This document shows, one piece after another, positions 1 to 8,404 of a stretch of DNA of 64,000 nt. Position 1 is the first letter of the stretch. Every line of letters begins with the position of its first letter. Origin of the DNA: Streptococcus ratti FA-1 = DSM 20564 (GTDB taxonomy: Bacteria; Bacillota; Bacilli; Lactobacillales; Streptococcaceae); contig NZ_AJTZ01000002.1 in NCBI RefSeq assembly GCF_000286075.1, positions 62,001-126,000 of the forward strand. The letters are read 5' to 3'. A program made the translations under genes and the position numbers. A model generated the notes under the pieces. The model was not told where the DNA came from. It did no database searches and worked only from the letters and a program-made list of their open reading frames with translations.

Positions 1-337
1 TTTTGCGGTATTCGCTGGCAATAAAATCCGCTTCAAAGGCCTTTTCATTTTTCAAAACTTCAAAAAGGTATTTACGTTCAATCTTAACCCTGTGCTCACC
101 AGCCCATTTTTGCTCAGGAATATGTGTGAGGGAACCATTGAAATTAATCATTGGTGTTTTTAATCCCAGAATTTTGTAAAATTCCAGAGCCATGCGGTAA
201 GGACGGCCGGTTGAGATAATGACCAGATGTCCTTGTTCTTGGATTTTTTTAATAATGGCCACCGTATAATCCGAAATGGTGCCATCACTTCTAAGAAGTG
301 TTCCATCTAAATCAATAGCAATCGTTTTTTTAGTCAT
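1..337 (-). CDS. Cof-type HAD-superfamily phosphatase, 3' part missing (window edge)
   Basis: The reverse strand reads ATG at 337 and stays open to the window start, giving about 112 residues that begin MTKKTIAIDLDGTLL. DLDGT is HAD motif I, with the nucleophile Asp and the acid/base Asp. ISTGRP, about 45 residues in, is the motif II region typical of Cof/YidA sugar-phosphate phosphatases. The C-terminal part with the Lys and GDxxND motifs lies outside the window. The substrate cannot be told from this piece. It diverges from the DUF1361 gene to its right. Confidence 0.9.
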   Translation of the reverse strand, partial: MTKKTIAIDLDGTLLRSDGTISDYTVAIIKKIQEQGHLVIISTGRPYRMALEFYKILGLKTPMINFNGSLTHIPEQKWAGEHRVKIERKYLFEVLKNEKAFEADFIASEYRK

Positions 338-388
338 AGAGTCATTATAGCAGAAAGTAAGAAAAATAAGCAAGAAAAGACAGTGAGA

Positions 389-420
389 TTGTTTTGTGTC
401 AGAGGACAGTGTGGTATAAT
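389..420 (+). promoter_or_regulatory. Extended -10 promoter of the DUF1361 gene
   Basis: TATAAT lies at 415-420 and is preceded by TGG (412-414), an extended -10. A weak TTGTTT at 389-394 has a long 20-nt spacer, so the extended -10 probably carries recognition. A good ribosome site (aaggag) follows before the ATG at 448. Confidence 0.6.
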
Positions 421-447
421 TGATTTTCAGTAAATAAGGAGTTCACC

Positions 448-1047
448 ATGAAAATTAAGCTATTAATCAGCCATCTTTTCTTCATTATCATTTCCGGAGC
501 CATCATCTATTTTAAAATAGAAGAAAAGTATCTGATTTGGAATATGTTTCTGGCATTGTCAGCCCTAGATTTTAGCTTCTGCCTGAATCGTTTCAAAAAT
601 CCTTTTCTGAGCCTGCTTTTTGGGCTGCTCTGGTTTTTCTTTTATCCCAATACTTTTTATATGCTGACAGATGTGGTTCATATGGACTTTGTGACCAGTA
701 TTTTCAGTGATTTAAGGAGTCTCATTCTTTATTTCCTTTTTCTGGCCAGCATTTTGTTTGGTGTCTTGTGCGGCACTGAGAGTGTCAGTCGGGTTTTCAA
801 ACGTTTTGCTGTTAGGGGTTTTCATGTTAAATTAGTTCTGATGCTGCTGCTCTCATTTGTGTCCAGCTTGGCTATTCACCTAGGACGCTATGCCAGACTT
901 AATTCATGGGATATGGCTCTGCGGCCCCTGCTTGTCATTGATGAGCTGACCAAGGTATTCTCACAAAATGCCCTGCCTTTTATTCTGGGATTTACCTTCT
1001 TGCAGGTAATGGTTCTGCTCTTTTTCGATCAGGAAAATACCAGATAA
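448..1047 (+). CDS. DUF1361 family integral membrane protein
   Basis: The 199-residue protein is almost entirely hydrophobic, with about six predicted membrane spans. It carries the family-typical segment FFYPNTFYMLTD around residues 64-75, which in DUF1361 proteins follows the second or third helix. The function of the family is unknown. It has its own promoter and a clear Shine-Dalgarno (aaggag) 8 nt before the ATG. The short gap before the purine permease contains a separate promoter, so it is probably monocistronic. Confidence 0.8.
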   Translation: MKIKLLISHLFFIIISGAIIYFKIEEKYLIWNMFLALSALDFSFCLNRFKNPFLSLLFGLLWFFFYPNTFYMLTDVVHMDFVTSIFSDLRSLILYFLFLASILFGVLCGTESVSRVFKRFAVRGFHVKLVLMLLLSFVSSLAIHLGRYARLNSWDMALRPLLVIDELTKVFSQNALPFILGFTFLQVMVLLFFDQENTR

Positions 1048-1075
1048 AGCCCTTGAAGAGCGTCCAATCTTTAGC

Positions 1076-1081
1076 TATAAT
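1076..1081 (+). promoter_or_regulatory. -10 box of the purine permease gene
   Basis: TATAAT lies 38 nt upstream of the ATG at 1120. An aaaaaggagag sequence follows in the leader, about 15 nt from the ATG, which is a longer spacing than usual. No purine riboswitch-like fold is obvious in this short leader. Confidence 0.5.
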
Positions 1082-1119
1082 AGGACTATCGTTCATAAAA
1101 AGGAGAGTCTATTTTTGCA

Positions 1120-2550
1120 ATGGAAAAGTTTTTTAAACTGAAAGAAAACAAGACAACTGTCCGTACCGAAGTACTGGCTGGTTTTACCACTTTTTTTGCC
1201 ATGTCTTACATCTTATTTGTTAACCCGTCTATTTTGAGCCAGACAGGAATGCCGTCACAGGGAGTTTTTCTGGCTACTATTATCGGTTCTATTGCCGGAA
1301 CTTTGATGATGGGACTTTATGCCAACATCCCTTATGCTATGGCGCCAGGTATGGGGCTTAATGCTTTCTTTACATATACGGTTGTCTTCTCGCTGGGCTA
1401 CACCTGGCAGGAGGCCTTAGCTATGGTTTTTATCTGCGGTGTTATCTCTATTATTATTACGCTGACCAAGGTTCGCCGGATGATTATTGATGAAATTCCT
1501 GACAGTCTAAAAAAAGCAATAAGTGCTGGTATTGGTGTTTTCTTAACTTATATCGGCTTGAAAAACGCTGGTTTATTAAGCTTTGCTATTGATCCCGGAA
1601 CCTATACGGTTTCCGGTAAGGGAGCGGCAAAAGGCTTGGCTTCTATTACAGCTAATTCTTCGGCAACCCCATCGTTGGTGAACTTTAACAATCCTGAGGT
1701 TATTGTTGCTGTTATTGGGATTGTTATTACTGCTTTTTTCATTATTAAAAATGTCAAGGGCGGTGTTATTCTGTCGATTATTCTGACGACTGTTATTGCT
1801 ATTCTGGCTGGTATTGTCAACCTGTCAGCTATTGACTTTTCAGCCAATAATCCTGCGGCTGCCGTTAAGGATCTGGGAACTATTTTTGGAGCAGCCCTTG
1901 GAAGTAAAGGTTTGGGAGCTCTGTTTTCTGATGCCGGACGTATTCCTGAAGTGCTAATGACAATCTTAGCCTTTGCTTTAACGGATATTTTTGACAATGT
2001 CGGTACGCTTATCGGTACAGGTGCTAAAGCAGGTATTTTTGATGTGACAGATGAATCTCAGTCAAATGGTCTGAAAAACAAGATGGACAAGGCTCTGTTT
2101 TCCGATATGGTGGGGACCACTGTCGGTGCCATTGCCGGAACCTCAAATGTCACTACCTTTGTGGAATCAGCGGCAGGTATCGGCGCTGGCGGCCGCACAG
2201 GTCTGACAGCAGTTGTAGTAGCAGCCTTGTTTGCTGTTTCAAGTTTCTTCAGCCCTCTTCTTGCCATTGTTCCCACACAGGCAACAGCCGCTGTACTTTT
2301 GATTGTGGGAATTATGATGCTGTCAAGTCTTAAAGATATTGAATGGTCTGATATGAGTGAGGCTATTCCAGCCTTCTTTGCGACAATTTTCATGGGCCTT
2401 GCTTACAGTATCACACAAGGAATTGCGACTGGTTTTCTTTTCTATACTTTTTCAAAAGTCATTAAAAAAGAAGCAAAAGATATCCATCCGATTATTTGGG
2501 TGCTTGATTTTCTTTTCATTTTGAATTTTATCAGTCTGGCAGTCCTATAA
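1120..2550 (+). CDS. NCS2 family xanthine/uracil/guanine-hypoxanthine permease
   Basis: This 476-aa polytopic membrane protein belongs to the AzgA-like branch of the NCS2 family, which imports purine bases by proton symport. The N-terminal FFKLKENKTTVRTEVLAGFT block, the AMAPGMGLNAFF segment near residues 70-80 and the TDIFDNVGTLIG segment near residue 295 are hallmarks of this branch. It is close to the Bacillus PbuG/PbuO type. The substrate is likely guanine/hypoxanthine or adenine and cannot be fixed from sequence. It is followed by its own terminator. Confidence 0.92.
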   Translation: MEKFFKLKENKTTVRTEVLAGFTTFFAMSYILFVNPSILSQTGMPSQGVFLATIIGSIAGTLMMGLYANIPYAMAPGMGLNAFFTYTVVFSLGYTWQEALAMVFICGVISIIITLTKVRRMIIDEIPDSLKKAISAGIGVFLTYIGLKNAGLLSFAIDPGTYTVSGKGAAKGLASITANSSATPSLVNFNNPEVIVAVIGIVITAFFIIKNVKGGVILSIILTTVIAILAGIVNLSAIDFSANNPAAAVKDLGTIFGAALGSKGLGALFSDAGRIPEVLMTILAFALTDIFDNVGTLIGTGAKAGIFDVTDESQSNGLKNKMDKALFSDMVGTTVGAIAGTSNVTTFVESAAGIGAGGRTGLTAVVVAALFAVSSFFSPLLAIVPTQATAAVLLIVGIMMLSSLKDIEWSDMSEAIPAFFATIFMGLAYSITQGIATGFLFYTFSKVIKKEAKDIHPIIWVLDFLFILNFISLAVL

Positions 2551-2598
2551 GCATTTAATGAAGTCACTTTAGTATTTTTTGATCATAATAGAGGAAGA

Positions 2599-2638
2599 GA
2601 ACTTAGGCTCTGGTTTGGCAGAGGCTGAGTTCTTTTTT
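2599..2638 (+). terminator. Rho-independent terminator after the purine permease
   Basis: A hairpin pairs GAACTTAGGCTCTG with CAGAGGCTGAGTTC (two mismatches) around a GTTTGG loop and is followed by a T6 run. Confidence 0.85.
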
Positions 2639-2713
2639 GCCGCTCTTCTTTGTGGAATCATCAAAATCTTTCTTCTTTTTCGGAAAATAGTTGGAAGAGG
2701 TAAAACATTTTGA

Positions 2714-2719
2714 TATAAT
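2714..2719 (+). promoter_or_regulatory. Extended -10 promoter directly abutting tsaE
   Basis: TGA plus TATAAT at 2711-2719 form an extended -10. The expected start site, about 7 nt downstream, falls on the ATG at 2726, which predicts a leaderless tsaE mRNA. No Shine-Dalgarno lies in the correct window. Confidence 0.6.
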
Positions 2720-2725
2720 ATGTCT

Positions 2726-3169
2726 ATGTTTTATAGCCAAAATGAAAATCAGCTTCTGGCTTTCGGTCAAAAGCTTGGTCAAAAGCTCAAAGCTCAGGAT
2801 GTACTTGTTTTGACAGGAGATTTAGGGGCTGGCAAGACGACTCTTACAAAAGGAATTGCTAAGGGTTTGGGGATTAAACAGATGGTTAAGAGCCCTACCT
2901 ATACAATTGTCCGTGAGTATGAAGGCCAGCTGCCGCTTTATCACCTAGATGTCTATCGTATTGGTGATGATCCTGATTCTATTGATTTGGACGATTTTCT
3001 TTTTGGTGATGGGGTAATTGTCATTGAATGGGGAGAACTGCTGGATGCTGATCTTTTTGACGACTACTTGATTATCCAGATAGATAAGTTGGATGAAGGC
3101 AGACAGCTGACTTTTATTCCACATGGGTCACGCAGTCAAGAGTTAGCAGAGGAAATTGATCATGATTGA
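2726..3169 (+). CDS. tsaE: tRNA threonylcarbamoyladenosine biosynthesis ATPase TsaE
   Basis: TsaE is the ATPase that works with TsaB and TsaD to make t6A37 in ANN-decoding tRNAs. With the start at 2726 it is 147 aa, normal for the family. Walker A GDLGAGKTT lies at about residues 31-39, the conserved KSPTYTIV segment at about 58-65, and the HLDVYR and VIEWGE motifs further on. An alternative ATG at 2720 adds two residues. That codon touches the -10 box, so 2726 is preferred. It overlaps the downstream acetyltransferase by 8 nt, so the two are translationally coupled. Confidence 0.93.
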   Translation: MFYSQNENQLLAFGQKLGQKLKAQDVLVLTGDLGAGKTTLTKGIAKGLGIKQMVKSPTYTIVREYEGQLPLYHLDVYRIGDDPDSIDLDDFLFGDGVIVIEWGELLDADLFDDYLIIQIDKLDEGRQLTFIPHGSRSQELAEEIDHD

Positions 3170-3683
3170 ACAAGAGGTTATTATCCGTGAAGTCCTGCCT
3201 GAGGACGCGGCAAGTTTAGCTGCCGCCTTGAAACAGCTGACCAAAGAAACTGATTTTATTACGCGTGATGAAGACAGCCCTCATATGAACGCCCAGGAAA
3301 TGTCTGAATTTATTGAGCAAAAATCACAGTCCTTCAATGAAATCTGTCTTGTTGCTAAAGTTGGAGACAATGTTGTAGGTATCCTGATGGTTTCTGCCCA
3401 CAGCCACAACCGCATCAATCATATTGGTGATATTTTTCTGGCAGTTTTAAAAGACTATTGGGGTTATGGGATAGGCCAGCTCTTAATGGAGGCTGCAATC
3501 GACTGGGCAGAACACTGCTCTGTCATCCGCAGATTGGAATTAACTGTTCAGCAGCGCAATGCCAAAGCAGTACATATTTATGAAAAGTTTGGTTTTGAAA
3601 TTGAAGGCATCAAGAAACGTGGTGCAAAAACAAAAAATGGAGAATTTCTTGATGTTTACCTGATGGGCAAACTGATAGATTAA
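3162..3683 (+). CDS. GNAT family N-acetyltransferase
   Basis: This 173-aa single-domain GNAT protein carries an acetyl-CoA loop of the form DYWGYGIGQLLM around residues 105-117. The C-terminal ending ...IYEKFGFEIEGIKKRGAK is typical of ribosomal-protein or small-molecule acetyltransferases. The ATG at 3162 is inside the end of tsaE. A TTG two codons earlier is less likely. It lies between tsaE and brpA in one apparent operon. The acceptor substrate is unknown. Confidence 0.88.
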   Translation: MIEQEVIIREVLPEDAASLAAALKQLTKETDFITRDEDSPHMNAQEMSEFIEQKSQSFNEICLVAKVGDNVVGILMVSAHSHNRINHIGDIFLAVLKDYWGYGIGQLLMEAAIDWAEHCSVIRRLELTVQQRNAKAVHIYEKFGFEIEGIKKRGAKTKNGEFLDVYLMGKLID

Positions 3684-3693
3684 CGAAAAACAG

Positions 3694-4950
3694 ATGAAAA
3701 TTGGTAAAAAAATTTTAATCATGCTTGTCGCCATAGTTCTTACAAGTTTTCTTGCCTTGGGAGTTTATGCGACAAGTATCTATAATTTTTCTTTGGGTGA
3801 GTTTTCAAAGACTTTTAAAGACTATGGAACAGGATCAGGGTCAGGAAAAGATGTTATTGCTGACGAAAAGCCCTTCAGTATCCTTTTGATGGGAGTAGAT
3901 ACCGGTTCGGCAGAAAGAACTTCCAAATGGGAGGGCAACAGCGATTCCATGATTCTGGTAACTATTAATCCAAAGACAAAAAAAACAACCATGACCAGTT
4001 TGGAGCGTGATATTTTAATCAAACTGTCCGGACCTAAAAATAATGAACAGACAGGCTATGATGCCAAGCTGAACGCTGCCTATGCTGCCGGCGGAGCTAA
4101 AATGGCAATCATGACTGTTCAGGATATGCTTGACATTACAATTGATAAGTACGTTCAAATCAACATGAAAGGTCTGGTTCAGCTGGTAGATGCTGTGGGC
4201 GGTATCACGGTGACCAATCACTTTGATTTTCCTATTTCCATAGAAGAACACGAACCTGAGTTTACAGCGTCTGTAGAACCCGGCCGTCACAAGATTAACG
4301 GCGAGCAGGCTCTTGTTTATTCTCGGATGCGCTATGATGATCCTGATGGTGATTATGGCCGGCAAAAGCGGCAGCGTGAAGTTATCAGCAAGGTCTTGAA
4401 AAAGATTTTGGCTCTGGACAGTGTCAGCAAGTATCGTAAAATTCTGTCTGCTGTCAGCAAGAATATGCAGACTAATATTGAAATTTCCAGTTCTACTATT
4501 CCTAATCTTCTGGGCTATAGCGATGCTCTTAAAAATGTTAAAACTTATCAGCTTAAAGGTGAGTCAGCTACTATTGACGGTGCTTCTTATCAGCTGGTAA
4601 CAGCCAAGGAAATGCTCAAAGTGCAAAATCGGATCAAGACGCAGCTGGGACAGAAAAAATCGACTGCGGAAAGTCTGAAAACAACAGCCAGTCTTTATGA
4701 AAATCTGTATGGGGACACCAGTGTGTACGACAGCGAATCGAGTACTTCAGACTATAGCAGCAGTGATTATTCAGGCTCAAGCAGCTCCTCTGATTACGGC
4801 TCCAGCTCAGCTTATGGTTACGATTCCGGATCAAGTTCAGGATCAGACTATAGCTCGGGTGCCTCATCTAATTCAGGCAGTTATTCCAATCAGGGCGGAT
4901 ATTATAACCAAGGAAATTATCAGCAGCCTGCTGCAGGCTCCGGTTATTAA
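3694..4950 (+). CDS. brpA: LytR-CpsA-Psr family cell-wall ligase / biofilm regulatory protein BrpA
   Basis: LCP proteins transfer undecaprenyl-linked anionic glycopolymers onto peptidoglycan at the outer membrane face. Residues 1-30 form a signal-anchor helix. The LCP domain spans about 60-230, with LLMGVDTG, the catalytic-pocket arginines (SLERDILI and YSRMRYDDPDGDYGRQKRQ) and a D-rich metal site. The 418-aa length and the position after tsaE-GNAT match S. mutans BrpA as I remember it. From about residue 340 the protein is a low-complexity Ser/Tyr/Gly tail. The Shine-Dalgarno is poor, so translation may be coupled to the upstream gene. Confidence 0.9.
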   Translation: MKIGKKILIMLVAIVLTSFLALGVYATSIYNFSLGEFSKTFKDYGTGSGSGKDVIADEKPFSILLMGVDTGSAERTSKWEGNSDSMILVTINPKTKKTTMTSLERDILIKLSGPKNNEQTGYDAKLNAAYAAGGAKMAIMTVQDMLDITIDKYVQINMKGLVQLVDAVGGITVTNHFDFPISIEEHEPEFTASVEPGRHKINGEQALVYSRMRYDDPDGDYGRQKRQREVISKVLKKILALDSVSKYRKILSAVSKNMQTNIEISSSTIPNLLGYSDALKNVKTYQLKGESATIDGASYQLVTAKEMLKVQNRIKTQLGQKKSTAESLKTTASLYENLYGDTSVYDSESSTSDYSSSDYSGSSSSSDYGSSSAYGYDSGSSSGSDYSSGASSNSGSYSNQGGYYNQGNYQQPAAGSGY

Positions 4951-4963
4951 TTGGGCAATAGAA

Positions 4964-5000
4964 AAGAGAGGACAGTACATCAGTGCTTTCCTCTCTTGTT
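4964..5000 (+). terminator. Terminator after brpA
   Basis: The stem AAGAGAGGA (4964-4972) pairs with TCCTCTCTT (4989-4997) and is followed by a short T-rich run. It lies between convergent genes and could act on both. Confidence 0.7.
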
Positions 5001-5016
5001 TTATGCTGTGAACGTA

Positions 5017-5310
5017 TTAATCTTTGGGGCCGTACTTCTGAGCTGTTTTTTTAATTTCTGCTAAGTGGGACTGGCTTTCTTCCTGAAGAACCCGAAACTT
5101 GTAAGTTAAGTCCTGACTGATGGCAGCCAGTTTTTCTTTTTGCTGATTGATGGTGAGCAAACTGTTTTTGATATTGTCAGCATCGGCCTTTGCCTGGTCA
5201 AAATGCTGCTTGGATTCTGCGATCGAATTTTGGAGAACATCACGCTTTTGATAAAGCCGGTAAAGACCTGCTCCAAGGATGCTTGAAACAATAAAAGTTT
5301 TTACTTTCAT
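5017..5310 (-). CDS. Small membrane-anchored coiled-coil protein (YtxH-like)
   Basis: This 97-aa protein has an N-terminal hydrophobic segment (TFIVSSILGAGLYRLY, about residues 5-20). A long charged, heptad-like helix follows to the end, predicted as a coiled coil. No enzyme motif is visible. It resembles YtxH-type streptococcal proteins in size and layout. Its ATG overlaps the end of hit by 4 nt, so the two form a minus-strand operon. Function unknown. Confidence 0.75.
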   Translation of the reverse strand: MKVKTFIVSSILGAGLYRLYQKRDVLQNSIAESKQHFDQAKADADNIKNSLLTINQQKEKLAAISQDLTYKFRVLQEESQSHLAEIKKTAQKYGPKD

Positions 5311-5726
5311 ACTTCAATCTCCTCATGAATTTTCTCTGCTAACTGAGCAAGAGCAGGAAAGTCAGGTTCGTGTTCTACAAAATGGATAGCAAATTCGTCT
5401 GAGTCCGCAAAGCGGGGAACCAAGTGCACGTGAGCATGAAAAACGGTCTGTCCGGCTGCTTCTTCATTGTTATTAATGATATTAAGTCCGTCGGCCTTGG
5501 TTGCTTTTTTCAGGGCACGGGCAATTTTAGGAATCCGAGCAAACAGTTTGGCTGCACTCTTTTCATCCATAGAAAGAGCATTTCGAACGTGTTCTTTGGG
5601 GATAAGCAGTGTATGGCCTACAGTAGCCTGTGAAATGTCCAGAAAGGCTAAAACGTCTTCATCCTCGTAGATTTTTGATGAAGGAATGTCACCCGCTATA
5701 ATCTTGCAAAAAATACAATTGTCCAT
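5307..5726 (-). CDS. hit: HIT family nucleotide-binding hydrolase
   Basis: This 139-aa histidine-triad protein has the N-terminal CIFCKIIAGDIPSSKIYEDE block. The catalytic HxHxH motif (FHAHVHLVP) is near residues 98-106. Family members hydrolyse or transfer nucleoside monophosphates, and the Cys pair of CIFC may bind zinc. A GGTGATTTTTA sequence provides the ribosome site. It diverges from ecsA and is co-transcribed with the small coiled-coil gene. Confidence 0.93.
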   Translation of the reverse strand: MDNCIFCKIIAGDIPSSKIYEDEDVLAFLDISQATVGHTLLIPKEHVRNALSMDEKSAAKLFARIPKIARALKKATKADGLNIINNNEEAAGQTVFHAHVHLVPRFADSDEFAIHFVEHEPDFPALAQLAEKIHEEIEV

Positions 5727-5755
5727 TAAAAATCACCTTCTTAGCTTGTTTTTGT

Positions 5756-5761
5756 TATAAT
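5756..5761 (+). promoter_or_regulatory. Extended -10 promoter of ecsAB
   Basis: TATAAT at 5756-5761 is preceded by TGT (5753-5755). No good -35 is present. It sits in the 64-bp divergent region between hit and ecsA. Confidence 0.5.
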
Positions 5762-5790
5762 ATAGTATATCAAAGTTAGAAAGAAACGTC

Positions 5791-6516
5791 ATGTTAAAAA
5801 TAGAAAATCTGACAGGCGGTTATGTCAATATCCCTGTCCTAAAAAATATCAGTTTCCAAGTAGACGACGGCGAATTAGTCGGTCTTATCGGACTCAATGG
5901 TGCCGGCAAATCGACGACTATTAATGAAATTATCGGACTTCTGACCCCTTATGAGGGAAAGATTAGTATTGATGGACTGACCCTGTCCGAACAGGAGGAG
6001 GCTTACCGCAAGAAAATCGGTTTTATCCCTGAGACCCCCAGTCTTTACGAGGAATTAACTCTGAAAGAGCATCTTGAAACCATAGCTATGGCCTATGATA
6101 TTGAGCAGGCAGAAGCAATGAACCGTGCTCAAAAACTTTTGGAGCTGTTTAGACTGGAAGATAAGCTTGATTGGTTTCCCAGCCATTTTTCTAAAGGTAT
6201 GAAACAAAAAGTGATGATTATCTGTGCCTTTATTGTTAATCCTAGTCTTTTTATTGTGGATGAACCTTTTTTGGGGCTGGATCCTGTGGCTATCTCAGAT
6301 TTAACAGAACTTTTGGCGGCTGAAAAAGCTAAGGGGAAGTCTATTTTGATGTCCACTCATGTTCTTGATTCGGCAGAAAAAATGTGCGATCGCTTTGTTA
6401 TTTTGCATGCCGGACAAATCAGAGCTCAAGGCAGGCTGGATGATTTACGGGCAAATTTCGGCAGTCCTCAGACCAGTCTCAATGACATTTATATGGCTTT
6501 GACCAAAGAGGCTTGA
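5791..6516 (+). CDS. ecsA: ABC transporter ATP-binding protein EcsA
   Basis: This 241-aa ABC ATPase has Walker A GLNGAGKST near residues 36-44, a divergent signature HFSKGMKQK in place of LSGGQ, Walker B SLFIVDEPF, and the H-loop STH. The GMKQK signature and the adjacent large membrane partner identify the Ecs transporter. Ecs affects secretion and regulated intramembrane proteolysis in Bacillus. It is followed after 3 nt by ecsB. Confidence 0.92.
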   Translation: MLKIENLTGGYVNIPVLKNISFQVDDGELVGLIGLNGAGKSTTINEIIGLLTPYEGKISIDGLTLSEQEEAYRKKIGFIPETPSLYEELTLKEHLETIAMAYDIEQAEAMNRAQKLLELFRLEDKLDWFPSHFSKGMKQKVMIICAFIVNPSLFIVDEPFLGLDPVAISDLTELLAAEKAKGKSILMSTHVLDSAEKMCDRFVILHAGQIRAQGRLDDLRANFGSPQTSLNDIYMALTKEA

Positions 6517-6519
6517 TTT

Positions 6520-7554
6520 ATGAAAACAATATTTAGCAAAAGGCGGTTCGCTTTTCTCACTCAAAGCAGTAAGTACCTGCGCTATGTGTTTAATGACCAT
6601 TTTGTTTTGGTGCTCATTTTTCTGCTGGGCTTTCTCATGGTTCAGTACAGTCAGTTGTTAAAGCATTTTCCAGCCAATCATCTGCCTGTCATCATCATTT
6701 TATCTGTGGCGGTTGCAGCTTTGCTTTTTTGGGGAAATTCAGCTACTTATCTGGAGCCGGCTGATCAGCACTTTTTAATAGTGAAGGAAAAAGAAATTAT
6801 TTCCCTAATCAAACAGGCTCAAAAGCGTGCCTTCTTCTTTTGGGGAACGTTGCAGCTTATTTTTCTATTGATTTTAGCGCCCTTATTTTTGCGCTTGGGA
6901 ATGTCTTTGCTTTCTTTTGCGCTCTTTTTGCTTGTTTTTCTTGCTTTAAAATGGCTGATTATTGCCAAAAAAGTGCAGATTTTTGTGCATAAGGGCAAAC
7001 TGGACTGGGCCAAGGCTATCAGCCAAGAGAGAAAACGTCAGCAGATAATTTTAAAATTCTTTTCTCTGTTTACCAATGTTAAGGGACTTTCTGCCAGTGT
7101 TAAACGCCGCTCTTATCTGGATTTTGTGACGGTTTTTCTATCGCGAAAGCACAGTTATACTTGGGGGCATCTCTATTTACGTGCTTTTTTGCGGAGCGAG
7201 GATTATCTGGGACTTACTCTGCGTTTGGGCATTTTAAGTTTGCTAAGTCTTGTTTTTATTGCCAATCCTTTGATATCAGCAGGCTTAGCTGTGCTCTTTA
7301 ATTATTTGTTGCTGTTTCAGCTGCTGGCCTTGTATAAGCACTATGATTATCAGTATCTGACAAGGATTTTTCCCATTGACAGCAAAGCTAAAAAAGCGAA
7401 TCTCAAGCAATTTTTGAGGACTGTCTTATACCTTTTAACGGCAGTTGAAATGTGCGTTAGCTTTTCTTGGCAGAAGGCGCTTTTTCTAGCGGCAGCAATG
7501 ATTATTTTAAATGAACTCTACCTATCTTATAAAATAAAGAAGATGATTGACTAA
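6520..7554 (+). CDS. ecsB: ABC transporter permease EcsB
   Basis: This 344-aa polytopic membrane protein of the EcsB family has about six to eight hydrophobic segments. It begins 3 nt after ecsA, so the two form one transporter. The central region contains the conserved LYLRAFLRSEDYLGLTLRLG stretch typical of EcsB. The substrate of the transporter is unknown. Confidence 0.9.
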   Translation: MKTIFSKRRFAFLTQSSKYLRYVFNDHFVLVLIFLLGFLMVQYSQLLKHFPANHLPVIIILSVAVAALLFWGNSATYLEPADQHFLIVKEKEIISLIKQAQKRAFFFWGTLQLIFLLILAPLFLRLGMSLLSFALFLLVFLALKWLIIAKKVQIFVHKGKLDWAKAISQERKRQQIILKFFSLFTNVKGLSASVKRRSYLDFVTVFLSRKHSYTWGHLYLRAFLRSEDYLGLTLRLGILSLLSLVFIANPLISAGLAVLFNYLLLFQLLALYKHYDYQYLTRIFPIDSKAKKANLKQFLRTVLYLLTAVEMCVSFSWQKALFLAAAMIILNELYLSYKIKKMID

Positions 7555-7612
7555 GCTGTATAAAACAAGTAAAATAGGACTAGTGATTCGAGATGAAAAG
7601 GAGGGAAAGCGT

Positions 7613-8395
7613 GTGGTCCAATCAGATAAAGATTTAACCTTGACACCCTTAAAAGGGAAAAGCGGTCAAGCCTATATCGGCACTTATCCTAATGGTGATA
7701 AGATTTTTGTAAAAATCAATACAACGCCGATTTTAGCGGCTTTGGCTAAAGAACAGATCGCACCGCAGCTTTTATGGGCCAAACGTCTGGGCAACGGTGA
7801 TATGATGAGCGCTCAGGAATGGCTGGACGGCAGACTTTTAACCAGAGCTGATATGAACAGTAAGCAGATTATTCAGATTCTGCTGCAAATGCACAAGTCA
7901 AAACCCTTGGTAAACCAGCTGCTGCAATTAAATTATAAGATCGAAGGGCCGCTGGACTTACTGCTGTCTTGGGAGCGCAGCGCTCCTTATCAAATTGCAG
8001 AAAACGCCTACCTACAGTCTGTAGTTGCAGAAATGAAGCGAAATCTACCTGATTTTAAGAAGGACTATGCCACTATTGTTCATGGGGATGTCAGACACAG
8101 TAACTGGGTAGTAACTACGAGCGGCTTGATTTACTTAGTAGATTGGGATTCTGTTCGTGTGACGGACCGTATGTATGATGTGGCGCATATTTTAAGCCAT
8201 TATATTCCGCACACCCGCTGGTCGGAGTGGCTGACTTATTACGGTTATAAGAAAAATGAAAAAGTCTTTCAAAAGATTAAATGGTACGGTCAGCTTTCTT
8301 ATCTGTCACAGATTTTAAAATATTACGAAAACCGCGATATGGAAAATGTCAATCAGGAAATCTATGAATTGCGCAAATTCAGAGATTCCTTTTAG
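7613..8395 (+). CDS. ccrZ: Cell-cycle regulator CcrZ (phosphotransferase of the choline-kinase-like family)
   Basis: CcrZ couples division to DNA replication initiation in streptococci and has ribose/choline-kinase-like folds. From the chosen GTG at 7613 the protein is 260 aa, close to the roughly 264 aa I remember for S. pneumoniae CcrZ. The kinase-like motifs are VHGDVRHSNW (Brenner-type HGDxxxxN) and LVDWDSVRV. The start is supported by aaggagg at 7598-7604, 8 nt before the GTG. The frame is open back to a TTG at 7547 inside ecsB, but that start has no ribosome site. It lies between ecsAB and trmB, as in other streptococci. Confidence 0.88.
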   Translation: MVQSDKDLTLTPLKGKSGQAYIGTYPNGDKIFVKINTTPILAALAKEQIAPQLLWAKRLGNGDMMSAQEWLDGRLLTRADMNSKQIIQILLQMHKSKPLVNQLLQLNYKIEGPLDLLLSWERSAPYQIAENAYLQSVVAEMKRNLPDFKKDYATIVHGDVRHSNWVVTTSGLIYLVDWDSVRVTDRMYDVAHILSHYIPHTRWSEWLTYYGYKKNEKVFQKIKWYGQLSYLSQILKYYENRDMENVNQEIYELRKFRDSF

Positions 8396-8404
8396 AAAGA
8401 GAGT

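Noticed and set aside
1061..1119. Purine riboswitch before the NCS2 permease
   Set aside because: The leader is only about 30 nt and lacks the conserved three-way-junction motifs.
4697..5011. 104-codon frame overlapping the brpA tail
   Set aside because: It is a frame shadow of the repetitive Ser/Tyr/Gly-coding sequence.
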